Positions 35,969-44,316 of a DNA stretch of 64,000 nucleotides are shown one piece after another (positions within the stretch are counted from its first letter, which is position 1; every line of letters starts with the position of its first letter). Position numbers and translations under genes: made by a program. Source of the stretch: Bradyrhizobium cenepequi (GTDB lineage Bacteria; Pseudomonadota; Alphaproteobacteria; Rhizobiales; Xanthobacteraceae); NCBI RefSeq assembly GCF_020329485.1, contig NZ_JAGKJI010000004.1, positions 124,001-188,000 of the forward strand, given 5' to 3'. Under the pieces are notes generated by a model. That model worked only from the letters and a program-made list of their open reading frames with translations, was not told the origin of the DNA and searched no databases.

Positions 35969-36479
35969 GGTACCCTCTAGCAAGATTTCAAGATTTCACC
36001 GATCAGCTGACACGCCGGTCAGCGCCAATGTGCTGCAAGGTTGAAGGTGCTACAACTACAACGAGAGCGAAGAGGTCAGCTCGACCGACACAACCGCATT
36101 CAATGTTAACGTGCATCGCGTCTTTTGTTAAGCCATTGTTAGTCGCGCTGCACAATCAGAGTCAAGGACTAAATTCACGCGCGATTAACTCAGATTTGAA
36201 CTCAATGTCACGCCATTGTTAATCGCCGTGCCGGCGTCGTCGCACTCGCCTCAACTGCCGCTTCTTTGGGCGATTTCAGCGCGATTTGCAGCCAAAACTA
36301 TTCGAAATTCGCGGATGAGGCATGCAGCAGAATCAGGCAAGCGATCGAACGTCCCAGGAGGCGTGATGAAGGGAGCCAATTGTAGAGATGCGTTAGGTAA
36401 TGGTATGAGTAACCGGCTGATTTTACTTCAAAATGTGAGGATTTGTTAGTGTGGCGCCGTGTGGAACTGTCCTAGACCA
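35969..36479. other. Divergent intergenic region between RTX and parA genes
   Basis: There is no gene in about 510 bp. It is rich in TTAAC/GTTAA elements. A 15-bp direct repeat with one mismatch (GCCATTGTTARTCGC) lies at 36132-36146 and 36212-36226, 80 bp apart. These may be operator or activator sites for either the RTX gene or parA. Confidence 0.45.
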
Positions 36480-37121
36480 ATGCGGAGGACCATTACTGTT
36501 ACCCAGCGAAAAGGTGGGGTTGGCAAGACCACGATTGCGGTCTGTATCGCAGCCGAGCTGGCGCGCCGCGGTCATGACGTCGCTCTGGTCGACAGCGATC
36601 CGCAACGCTCCGCATCGCAGTGGGCTGAGCCAGGCAATCTGGAATTCCCCGTTTACGAAATGGCCCTGGAGGGCACCTCGGTATCCGCCTGGGCTCAGGA
36701 GGTGCGAAATATCCGGGCCAGTCTCGTGGTGATCGACACCGCCCCGAACGCGCGTGAAATGGGCGCGTCGATCGCCCTCGCAAACCTGATTCTGGTCCCC
36801 TGCACCCCTTCCGGACTTGACCTCGACGCGACCGCACAAACGCTTGCCATCATCGATGCGGCACGCGAGCGCCGGCGCGATGCGATCAAGGTCATTCTGG
36901 TTCCAAACCGGCTCGATCGCCGCACCCTCGAGGGCCGACAACTGGTCGAGGAGTTGAGCGAGTTCGGTGAGATCGTCGCGCCTCCCATCTCCAGTCGCTC
37001 GGCGTTCGTCCGCTCCTTTACAAACGGTCAATCGGTCGCGAGCTTCATGCCCGGCGACGCAGCGGATCAGGAAATCCAGCAGCTCGCAGATGCGATAGAA
37101 AGGGCTGTTGGGAAAGACTAG
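36480..37121 (+). CDS. Orphan ParA-family ATPase
   Basis: A 213-residue MinD/ParA-type ATPase with a deviant Walker A motif (KGGVGKTT, 11-18, with the signature lysine), [13 protein letters not shown] (switch-like motif A') and VVIDTAPNA (Walker B). There is no N-terminal DNA-binding domain and no adjacent parB or centromere-like repeats, unlike plasmid or chromosome partition loci. Orphan ParAs of this size often place protein cargoes such as chemoreceptor arrays, secretion machines or cellulose synthase (BcsQ). A role in positioning the secretion or polysaccharide apparatus is inference. I chose ATG 36480 because the fold starts there. Confidence 0.8.
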   Translation: MRRTITVTQRKGGVGKTTIAVCIAAELARRGHDVALVDSDPQRSASQWAEPGNLEFPVYEMALEGTSVSAWAQEVRNIRASLVVIDTAPNAREMGASIALANLILVPCTPSGLDLDATAQTLAIIDAARERRRDAIKVILVPNRLDRRTLEGRQLVEELSEFGEIVAPPISSRSAFVRSFTNGQSVASFMPGDAADQEIQQLADAIERAVGKD

Positions 37122-37390
37122 CGTGATCTCCAACCAAAGCCGACGGTCGCGCGATGTCTACGAAGCGCGTCTGCGGCATACACCGGCCATCCTGAGCGAG
37201 TTTGTTCGCAGTCCTAAGCGTTCGGATGAGCGCAACATCCGACGGCGGTCCCCGCGCCGGGATCGCAACAAAGCTCCGCCGTGCAGACAAACACCCTTGC
37301 CGTCGGAATCTTTGCCTTGGAGTCTACGATTCTCGCCAGCGAACCACTAAGCCACCCGCGGTCACGAAGGCTCAACAGCGCTTGATCAAA

Positions 37391-37750
37391 TCAGGCCTTA
37401 CGCGCTTGGCTAACGGGAAAGGCCTCAGCCGAAGCTTCTTCGAGCCGCATCTTCTCCAACAGTAGGTCTGTGACGATCTTCCGCAGCCGCTGGTTCTCGA
37501 GCGTGAGTTCCTCCAGCACACGACGCATTTCATCCATCGATGGCGAGTTGGTTGGCACCTTCCCATCACCCGCAGGATCGGACGGAACGATCGCATCAGA
37601 CTTGCGCAGAGGCAATTTCCGCCAACGATGAAGCGTCATGACGCTTACCCCGAGCGCCTTGCAAATCTCCACTTGGGAATTGCCCGCTCGGGCAAGCTCG
37701 TCTGCTCGAACGAGCTTCAACAGGATCTCCTCGTGAGAGTGCTTCTTCAT
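37391..37750 (-). CDS. Transposase-like HTH protein (IS3 OrfA type)
   Basis: A 119-residue protein with an N-terminal helix-turn-helix (NSQVEICKALGVSVMTLHRWRKLPL, about 24-48 in pieces) and a C-terminal leucine-zipper helix (EMRRVLEELTLENQRLRKIV). This is the layout of IS3-family OrfA. No OrfB (DDE integrase), terminal inverted repeats or target duplications are visible nearby, so it is either a solo remnant or a domesticated DNA-binding protein. It marks a break point between the parA gene and a long gene-poor stretch. Confidence 0.65.
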   Translation of the reverse strand: MKKHSHEEILLKLVRADELARAGNSQVEICKALGVSVMTLHRWRKLPLRKSDAIVPSDPAGDGKVPTNSPSMDEMRRVLEELTLENQRLRKIVTDLLLEKMRLEEASAEAFPVSQARKA

Positions 37751-39248
37751 CTTTCCGCCTAAATGCGCTCGGGCCGACAGCTAGCGGCCGGATCCGCCAC
37801 CCGACTCAGCCGAAGACTCAACCCGAGCAGCATCACAATTATCATAAATACGTACATTCAGAAACGAGACGCGAAACACCGGAGGTATCGCCAACGCCCA
37901 TGTTCCAGATAGAGTGTTAGTCATCATTCGTGCAAGCTAGCCGTTCGTGTTAGATGCGGTGCAACCTGATTTTCCCAGCCGCTACCGCATATCAATTCGA
38001 TCTCGCCCGCTCGCTGCGCGTTAAACTTACCGCTATCACGGTCATCGTGATCCCGCCTCCTAATCATTGCTGGACATCATTGGCGCTCCACGGAGGGCGC
38101 CTCAACAACGCTAACTTCGATCGCATCAATTCGACACAGTCGAACCGCTCATATCCGATTGGGCTGCGAGGTCAATTGAGCGGTCCGCGCATTCAAGCGG
38201 TTTCTTCTAAAGGCAACGAACAAATGGTTTCGTCCGACTGTGCCGAGATCAGAATACCGCAGCGCGAGGCTCAAAACTATCTCGGCCCATGACCCTGCGT
38301 TGGAATTCTCGAGCTCACATAATTCGTGAAGTACGAGCTATCTTAACTGTACAATACAGTAGTCAGGGTGGAACCACGGGTCAACCCCGAATGGATTTCC
38401 ACCAGAAAACAACATTACTGAGAGCATGAGGTTTCACATTTTTCCTCTTAACACACCCGTCATGGGCCTGAGCACTGCTATGTGATGGGACTCGTTAACA
38501 AAGGTCCACAGCCTTTCGTGATCTTCCTGTCCGAGCCAGATGGAGGCTTGGCGGACGCTCACTCGCGCTTGAGCGGGCCCCTCTCTCGACCTCGAGCTCG
38601 ATTTCCGGTGCGGAGGTCATGTCGAACTCGGCGCGCTTAACCGTCATCGCGCAGTGAGCATCATCATCGATGATGCTGGCCGCTTGCCGTACCTTGCAAC
38701 TTTCGATCGGGGGCCATGGGCGGTGGCCGGCGAGGCGCGCAATTATTTACTTTTAAATCACATCTGATTTAAATATATCTAATTACCTTAGAGCAAGCAG
38801 CCCAGTCTGCAGGGTAGGCGGGTTCTGGCATTAAGGAGGTTCCACCCCGGGAGTTGGTGCAGCACAACCAAGCACAGTAGGAGAGAACGGTGTTCCAGCA
38901 CAGTATCTGCCATCTGCGTACCGGCGTCAGGGCCGGAGCTTCCGCCTGGACCGAGATGATGCCGCCAGGTTTGATTGAGCCGTGGAAGCCCCTGCACGAT
39001 GGCTTGACGTCCGAGATCGACGACGAAGGCGAGGCCAAGACACTCCCATGCCTCTTGGGGCGTGGATCGTGGCCGGTCCGGCATCGATTGACCCCATGAT
39101 TACAGCGGCGGAAACGACCGCACCGCCGCCTCACCGGACGCGCGAGGCGGATGCACATATTGGATCTTTGCGCTGCCCGTCCGTCGATTTCACCGCAGCT
39201 GCGACACTGAGGAAATGGCCTTCAATTGGGAATGAGCGGGCAAAGGGA
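37751..39248. other. 1.5 kb gene-poor region
   Basis: Short frames exist on both strands (37954-38292 on +, 38769-39158 on -), but none has a convincing start, domain or composition. The stretch includes a perfect inverted repeat at 38752-38773. It follows a transposase-like gene and probably represents decayed or inserted DNA. Confidence 0.45.
38752..38773. promoter_or_regulatory. AT-rich perfect inverted repeat
   Basis: TTTAAATCA-N4-TGATTTAAA is a perfect inverted repeat with 9-bp arms within an AT-rich patch of an otherwise GC-rich region. It has the form of a dimeric regulator site. The nearest convincing gene is at 39249 (+), about 480 bp away. Confidence 0.5.
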
Positions 39249-39437
39249 ATGCGCTCGTCTGAGCCTTATCTCTTGTTTGAGGGCTCTCTGGATGCATGCA
39301 TCCAGGCATTCCTGGCGAAGCCTGCGCACCAACGCCATCTTTACGAGATACGCACTGAGCCGCAAACGCAACTTGTGACGGCTGTATTGTCCGCCGAACA
39401 AATCGTCGAAATCGCTCGCCTCCGGGATTTTCTGTAA
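39249..39437 (+). CDS. Small conserved-type hypothetical protein, 62 aa
   Basis: ATG at 39249 follows AAAGGGA. The protein reads MRSSEPYLLFEGSLDACIQA, later HLYEIRTEPQTQLVTAVLS and ends EIARLRDFL. Similar short proteins occur widely in Bradyrhizobium-type genomes, without assigned function. A longer in-frame extension upstream is probably not translated. The VanZ-like gene follows 6 bp later, so the two are likely co-transcribed. Confidence 0.6.
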   Translation: MRSSEPYLLFEGSLDACIQAFLAKPAHQRHLYEIRTEPQTQLVTAVLSAEQIVEIARLRDFL

Positions 39438-39443
39438 GAGCCA

Positions 39444-39809
39444 ATGCCCCTCACGCCTCAGAAACTCGCCGCGGTCGCCGCCTGGGTGCTGCTGTGCTTT
39501 CTTGCCTATGCCTCGGTGTCGCCAATCGGCGCGAGGCCAACGCTCCCTGCCTCAACGAGCCTCGAACATATTGCCGCATTTGCGACCGTCGGCCTCCTCT
39601 TCCACCTGGCCTATCCACGCCACGCCATGTTTGTGTGGTTCATCGTCATAGGCAGCGCCGTGCTCCTTGAACTCATGCAGTTCGTGACGATAGATCGCCA
39701 TGCGCGAGTGGTTGACGCCGTCGAAAAGATGGCGGGCGGCATCATGGGCATCGTTACAGGCCGCTTGGCACTCTATCTCGAGCAAACGCTACGTCGTCGC
39801 CAAGTCTAA
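39444..39809 (+). CDS. VanZ-like membrane protein
   Basis: A 121-residue inner-membrane protein with about four hydrophobic segments and the VanZ-family pattern: LCFLAYASVSPIGARPTLP, LEHIAAFATVGLLFHLAYP, LLELMQFVTIDRHARVVD and AVEKMAGGIMGIVTG. VanZ-like proteins often lie beside EPS and exosortase loci; biochemical function is not established in these settings. It overlaps the end of the convergent acyltransferase gene by 4 bp. Confidence 0.8.
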   Translation: MPLTPQKLAAVAAWVLLCFLAYASVSPIGARPTLPASTSLEHIAAFATVGLLFHLAYPRHAMFVWFIVIGSAVLLELMQFVTIDRHARVVDAVEKMAGGIMGIVTGRLALYLEQTLRRRQV

Positions 39810-40435
39810 TCGGCAGCGCTGGCAGAAGCACGAGGGGAAGGCCTAACGCCGCGATCGCAGCCGACGTCCCCAGAGGGCGATTCTACGGCCACTCGTACAC
39901 GGGCGGGACATCCGAATACTTTGGCGCCCGCCGGCACGTCCCGATTGACGAAAGAATTTGCGCCAATGACGGCTCTGTCGCAAACCGTCACACCCATCTG
40001 AACGATGGTATTCGGTCCGATATAAACACCATTTCCGATCTTGGTCGGGGCGTAATCGACCGGCTTTTCTCCGAGCGAGATGGAGCGATTGACGGTGTGA
40101 TGTGTATAGATTTGAACGCCCGCGGATATCGAGCACCAGTCTCCGATTTGCAAACCCCCGCCCGAACCGTCCAGAATGCAGCCGGGTCCGATCCACGTAT
40201 GCCGGCCGACCCGGACGTCTCCGAGCACGAGCACATTGTCGTACATCGTGGTGCCCTCGCCGAAACCGTACGCGGCTGCGTTATCCCCTCGCTCCGTGAG
40301 AAGATCGCCGATCGACACCCTTCGAGAGAATTGAAGCTTCTTGCGCACTGCGAGAATCTGCAGAAAACGCCTGATGAGCCCGAGCCATTCATCGGCGCGC
40401 TCTTCGGACATTCCGGAGTTGAGGTCTGGCGACAT
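39806..40435 (-). CDS. Hexapeptide-repeat acyltransferase (LbH family)
   Basis: A 209-residue left-handed beta-helix transferase. Hexapeptide repeats run from about 65 to 180 (VLVLGDVRVGRHTWIGPGCI, LQIGDWCSISAGVQIYTHHT, TKIGNGVYIGPNTIVQMGVT, VIGANSFVNRDVPAGAKVFG). His in YTHHTV is the usual catalytic base. Such enzymes O-acetylate or N-acylate sugars of surface glycans using acyl-CoA. An N-terminal helical part of about 55 residues and a variable basic tail flank the repeats. It is a single gene on the minus strand. Confidence 0.85.
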   Translation of the reverse strand: MSPDLNSGMSEERADEWLGLIRRFLQILAVRKKLQFSRRVSIGDLLTERGDNAAAYGFGEGTTMYDNVLVLGDVRVGRHTWIGPGCILDGSGGGLQIGDWCSISAGVQIYTHHTVNRSISLGEKPVDYAPTKIGNGVYIGPNTIVQMGVTVCDRAVIGANSFVNRDVPAGAKVFGCPARVRVAVESPSGDVGCDRGVRPSPRASASAAD

Positions 40436-40946
40436 CTGAAGCCCCTTGCTCAGCCGAACCCTGGGCGGGCTAACTAGTCCCTACGATGGCAGTAGAATTT
40501 AATCAATCGTTTTAAATATTTGAATCTGAACTCCCGTTAACGCTCCTTGAATCCGCGCCCGGCCCGATCCCGCCACGGCTTTGACCAGGTACGACAGCGC
40601 GGTTCGCGCCGGGCGTCTTGGTGAAGACGTCGGCCGGGCAAGCTGGGGGACAACATGCCGGCGGAGATCAAGTCCCTGAGTACGGAAAACGACCTTCTCG
40701 TATGGGGCCAAGAACAACCTTCCCCGCAGGAATATCCTCCTCGAGACCGAATGCCCGAACGGTCGAGGCTGCCTTTCAGCCGGGCGAAGCTGCGCTTGTC
40801 GATAATGAAAGCGGTGCCCCTGAAGCCGAAAGTTCCCTCCCGCTTGCCGACACCGAACTCTGCCGGGTTATACCGCGTCCCCGAACTTGCGTTGCCGCAC
40901 ACATTTTCGATGGTCAAATTAAATACACTAGGATATTAAATTAGAA
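40436..40946. other. Intergenic region with HlyD remnant and AT-rich promoter zone
   Basis: About 510 bp without an intact gene. It holds the HlyD remnant near its left end and a strongly AT-rich segment from about 40915 immediately before the exosortase start, which probably contains its promoter. Confidence 0.5.
40537..40640 (-). pseudogene. HlyD C-terminal remnant
   Basis: This 104-bp stretch closely resembles the last codons of the PrsE-like gene at 42982-44316: both contain segments for SRTALSYLVK…AGRAFKER with a TAA/TGA stop at the same place. Here the reading frame is broken by small insertions/deletions, so parts of the match appear in two frames (RTALSYLVKA; RDRAGRGFKER). It is the tail of a lost duplicate. 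Confidence 0.7.
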
Positions 40947-41801
40947 ATGACGATTTTAAATGTATTAATCTCGAACCAAATCCGATCGAAAGTGGCGAGC
41001 GATCAGTCCCGCGGCGAGTTCTTCGCAGGCCTCTTTGCCCTCGGCTGCATAAGCGGCCTCGCATCACGCGTCCTCCAATCGGCAAACAAACTTGGGTGGA
41101 CACATGCCTTCTTCGATACGTTCGAGGTAAGTATACTTGTTTGGATATCGTGCGCCGCGGGCGTATACCTCGTTCTTCAAGACCGCACAATCGGGGTTCG
41201 TCCTTTTGAACTCGCCATAGGCGCAGTATTTGCCTTTCTGGTCATTCTGCCAATCGGCGCTTTGAGCTGGCTCGCAGTAACGGCGCTGGGCTTCTACGTC
41301 ATCATCTTCTCGGAGGACCCGTCAGCGCGGCGTGGTGCTTTCATATTAGTGGCAACCACCGTGCCCGTGCTCTGGAGCCGACTACTATTCCAGTTCTTTG
41401 CCGATCTGATATTGCGGATTGATGCCTCGCTTGTCGGTTGGTTGTTGAACACTCCCCGGACCGGGGACATCGTTGGATTCGCCGACGGTTCGGGAGTTCT
41501 GGTCATCCTGCCCGGTTGTTCTTCGCTCGCCAACATGTCGCTTGCATTTCTCTGCTGGGTTACCGTGAGCCGATTGATCGACCATAAGAGATCTGTCTAC
41601 GATCTGTTGTGGTGCTTGTTGGCTTGCGCGTCTGTGATCGCGGTGAACGTTATACGCATGAGTGTCATGGGCTTAAGCCAATGGCACTATGAAACATTCC
41701 ATAGCGAATTGGGAGCTGCTGTTACAAATACGGTCATCATGGGCTTGATCCTGAGTTGCTGCCTGCTAGGGGTAAGGCGTGAATTTTTCCAGCGCATTTA
41801 A
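40947..41801 (+). CDS. Exosortase/archaeosortase family protein
   Basis: A 284-residue polytopic membrane protein (about eight hydrophobic segments) with the exosortase catalytic residues: Cys191 in ILPGCSSLANMSLA, Arg237 in VNVIRMSVMGL and His252 in FHSELGAAVTN. Exosortases are membrane transpeptidase-like enzymes that process proteins carrying a C-terminal tripartite sorting signal (PEP-CTERM and variants), usually in genomes with EPS clusters. No such substrate is found in this window. The downstream gene overlaps by 23 bp and encodes a probable EpsI-like partner. Subfamily is not resolved. Confidence 0.85.
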   Translation: MTILNVLISNQIRSKVASDQSRGEFFAGLFALGCISGLASRVLQSANKLGWTHAFFDTFEVSILVWISCAAGVYLVLQDRTIGVRPFELAIGAVFAFLVILPIGALSWLAVTALGFYVIIFSEDPSARRGAFILVATTVPVLWSRLLFQFFADLILRIDASLVGWLLNTPRTGDIVGFADGSGVLVILPGCSSLANMSLAFLCWVTVSRLIDHKRSVYDLLWCLLACASVIAVNVIRMSVMGLSQWHYETFHSELGAAVTNTVIMGLILSCCLLGVRREFFQRI

Positions 41802-42273
41802 GGTGACACTTGCTGCCGTGCTCGCCCTGGCCATCGGATGGAAGATCGTGCTCCCGCCTGACTATCAAGGTCATCTAAAGGAAGACCTTGTTGAATTTCT
41901 TGAACGCAAAAACTTCGATGTGGTCGCGACCTACGAGACTGGAACGCTAATCATCCGCGCCACTACAGCATTGTGCCAGATGCACGTCGCCAAGCTAACT
42001 CCCGATGGATCGAATGCGAATCTCATTCGGCATCTCACCGCAGGAGCGCAACGCTCATTCGTCGTGTTTCGCGGCGAGATGTATACGCAGCAACCAGTAG
42101 TCTGGACCGTGCTGGATTATCTTTGGTCCAGATTTCTTCGCGAGCTTCGCCTGACCAGAACCGTTTCGCCGGTCATTAGTGTCGCGGAGAACTCATCTTG
42201 CAACGCCGAACGACTTCCGTGGGATGAGCTTCAACGCTCCTCCACGAATCATCGGTCAAAACATGATTCATGA
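41779..42273 (+). CDS. Exosortase-associated (EpsI-like) protein
   Basis: A 164-residue protein starting with GTG at 41779 behind GGGTAAGG, overlapping the exosortase gene by 23 bp. It has one N-terminal membrane anchor (KVTLAAVLALAIGWKIVL) and a periplasmic domain (EFLERKNFDVVATYETGTLIIRA is one stretch). The size, topology and position fit the EpsI/exosortase-accessory type, but I see no decisive motif. It probably assists the exosortase or polysaccharide export. Confidence 0.6.
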   Translation: MNFSSAFKVTLAAVLALAIGWKIVLPPDYQGHLKEDLVEFLERKNFDVVATYETGTLIIRATTALCQMHVAKLTPDGSNANLIRHLTAGAQRSFVVFRGEMYTQQPVVWTVLDYLWSRFLRELRLTRTVSPVISVAENSSCNAERLPWDELQRSSTNHRSKHDS

Positions 42274-42318
42274 CTGCTCTTGGAGCTCCCTTAGGTGTGA
42301 TGAAACGGCCCCGCTCGT

Positions 42319-42582
42319 CTAGTCCTCGACCTCCCAAGGGAGCAACTCAACGACTTCGCCGTGGCTGGCTCGGGCCAGCTTCGTAATCAGGAATGGAGCA
42401 AGCTTCTCCACTATGTTCTGGCGTTCAAGATCTATCTCTCGACCAATCGCGTCAGAGTACAATCGCAGCACGTGAACCGTCTCACGAGGTATTCGGCAAA
42501 TGGCTTGACCGGATGGCACGGCTGCGGGGACCAAAAGGGCCCGCCCGTCCCACACCACCTCTCCCCTCAACCAATCGATCAT
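42319..42582 (-). CDS. DUF1488-like small protein, 87 aa
   Basis: The protein contains VVWDGRALLVPAAVPSGQAI and CRIPRETVHVLRLY, then a helical part LERQNIVEKLAPFLITKLA. The pattern (short beta-hairpin, CRISxE-like box, helix near 85 residues in total) resembles DUF1488, a family of unknown function. It is a single minus-strand gene convergent with the EpsI-like gene. Confidence 0.5.
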   Translation of the reverse strand: MIDWLRGEVVWDGRALLVPAAVPSGQAICRIPRETVHVLRLYSDAIGREIDLERQNIVEKLAPFLITKLARASHGEVVELLPWEVED

Positions 42583-42735
42583 TGAGCCGAACAGTCCTCA
42601 AAATTACTACAACTGAAAATTAAATGATAAATATTTTTCACGTATATTCAAGTCAATATTATACGATTAATTACATGGAAATCACAGAACTCGACAACAC
42701 CGCGGTCGAACGACCAAGCCATGGCATCAAGCTCA

Positions 42736-42920
42736 GTCGCAAGAATGCATCATTTTGCCAGATCCGACGGCGGTGCCGAACATTGGGCTGGCGTCGCATC
42801 CCTGACCGAGACCCGCAAGATCAACGACGTCGATCCGCTCGCTTATCTCACCGACGTCCTGATCAGGAATCGTCAACAGGCATCCAAACCGCGAACTCGA
42901 CCAGTTCTTCGCTAGGCCTA
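42736..42920 (+). pseudogene. IS66-family transposase C-terminal remnant
   Basis: Translation gives FARSDGGAEHWAGVASL, TETRKINDVDPLAYLTDVL, and then, after a one-base insertion near 42870, IVNRHPNRELDQFFA in the next frame. This matches the C-terminus of IS66 TnpC (…GSDGGAEHWAVIASLIETCKLN…LAYLADVLTRIVNxHPN…). No tnpA/tnpB or ends of the element are seen. It shows past insertion between the exosortase and type I secretion genes. Confidence 0.8.
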
Positions 42921-42981
42921 TCGCGGGGCAATCCCTCAAAGCCGCAGCCTGAGAACGACGCTTACGCCCACTTCGCGAATC

Positions 42982-44316
42982 TCAGCGCTCCTTGAACGCG
43001 CGCCCCGCCTGATCGCGCAACGGCTTGACCAGATACGAGAGCGCGGTTCGCGACGGTGTCTTGATGAAGACATCGACCGGCATGCCCGGCACCAGCTTGG
43101 CCGATCCAAGTCGTGCAAGCTCTTCCGCCTTGAGCAGGATGCGCGCCGTGTAGTAGCTCGCGCCGGTCCGCTGGTCCTGTGTCAGGTCCGCCGATACCAT
43201 GCTGACCTCTCCGTCGACCTCAGGCGTCGTCTTCTGATTGAAGGCCGCGAATTGCATGGTCGCGCTCTGGCCGACATACACCTGATCGATATCTCGTGGC
43301 GTGATCTTGACTTCAACCGCGAGCGCGTCCGCATCCGGCACGATGAGCATGATCTGCTCACCGGGAGCGATCACACCTCCTACAGTATGAACGGAAAGCT
43401 GATGAACGCGGCCGGACTGCGGTGCGCGAATATCGATGCGATTGAGCTGATCCACTGCCGCGGTCTTCCGCTCGGTGAGCTCGGAAAGCTTGGAGCGCGT
43501 CTCGATGAGATCCTTCCCAACCTCGGTTCGCAGGTCCTGATCAATTTGGATGATCTGAAGCTCGATTTCGGCGATCTTTCCCTTTGACTGCGCCATCATG
43601 CCGCTCAACTGGCTACGCTCACCTTCCAGCCGCGCGGTGTCGCGCTCGAGCGCGATCAGCCGTGTGATGGGCACGAGGTTCTTTTGGAACAGTGTCCGGA
43701 CGCCCTCAAGTTCCTGGCGGATGTAGTCGACTTCCTTCTGCTTTGCCTCGGCCTGACCGGCATAACCCTTGATCTCATCCTGAAGCTGCGCCTTGCGCTC
43801 TCTGAGCTGTGCTTTCTGGCCGCTCCGGGACTCCCGGCGCAGATCGAACAAGGTGCGCTCCGCCGAGATTGCGCGCCCCGCCTCCAGATTGCTGTCCCTC
43901 GCCCGTTCAACGAGCGTAGGCGGAAATACAATCTGATCGGCGCCGTCGCGCTCGGCCTCGAGGCGCGCCTGGCGGGCAAGCAGTTCGTCGAAACTCTTGG
44001 TGACGATCGTTGCGTTGGCAAGCGTCTGGGTCTCGTCGAGCCGGATCAGAATGTCTCCGGCTTTGACTCGATCACCGTCGCGGACGCGCAGTTCGCCGAC
44101 AATGCCACCGGTGGCGTGTTGAACCTTCTTCACGCTTGAGTCCACCACGATGACGCCCTGGCCGATCACGGCACCCGACAATTGCGACGTCGCGGCCCAG
44201 CCGCCGATGCCGAACGTGACGAAGCCCACCATGAACATGCCGACGATCATGTAGCGCTGGATGGACTGCAGCGCCGGCGTTGCTACCTGGCGATCCATCG
44301 CTACCTGGCGATCCAT
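42982..44316 (-). CDS. prsE: Type I secretion membrane fusion protein, PrsE-like
   Basis: A 444-residue HlyD/PrtE-type adaptor with one transmembrane helix (MIVGMFMVGFVTFGIGGWAA), the lipoyl motif VQHATGGIVGELRVRDGD, a long helical hairpin (about 110-290) and the beta-barrel with IRAPQSGRVHQLSVHTVGGV. It ends with the conserved LVKPLRDQAGRAFKER. The beginning is a tandem duplication: MDRQVAMDRQVA, two identical 18-bp units giving two possible ATGs (44316 and 44298). It overlaps prsD by 16 bp. In R. leguminosarum, PrsDE exports EPS glycanases and adhesins; the 914-residue protein upstream is the likely substrate. Confidence 0.9.
   Translation of the reverse strand: MDRQVAMDRQVATPALQSIQRYMIVGMFMVGFVTFGIGGWAATSQLSGAVIGQGVIVVDSSVKKVQHATGGIVGELRVRDGDRVKAGDILIRLDETQTLANATIVTKSFDELLARQARLEAERDGADQIVFPPTLVERARDSNLEAGRAISAERTLFDLRRESRSGQKAQLRERKAQLQDEIKGYAGQAEAKQKEVDYIRQELEGVRTLFQKNLVPITRLIALERDTARLEGERSQLSGMMAQSKGKIAEIELQIIQIDQDLRTEVGKDLIETRSKLSELTERKTAAVDQLNRIDIRAPQSGRVHQLSVHTVGGVIAPGEQIMLIVPDADALAVEVKITPRDIDQVYVGQSATMQFAAFNQKTTPEVDGEVSMVSADLTQDQRTGASYYTARILLKAEELARLGSAKLVPGMPVDVFIKTPSRTALSYLVKPLRDQAGRAFKER
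44280..44316 (-). repeat. 18-bp tandem duplication at prsE start
   Basis: The coding strand reads ATGGATCGCCAGGTAGC(G/A) twice in direct succession. The first copy overlaps the prsD stop codon; the second provides a second ATG with the same following codons. Confidence 0.9.

Noticed and set aside
36480..37121. Plasmid partition locus or origin of replication
   Set aside because: No parB, repC or iterons are present nearby; the ParA stands alone.
37391..37750. Complete IS3 element
   Set aside because: No OrfB, no terminal inverted repeats and no target duplication could be found around the OrfA-like gene.
37954..38292. 112-codon plus-strand frame in the gene-poor stretch
   Set aside because: No ribosome binding site, no domain and unlikely composition.
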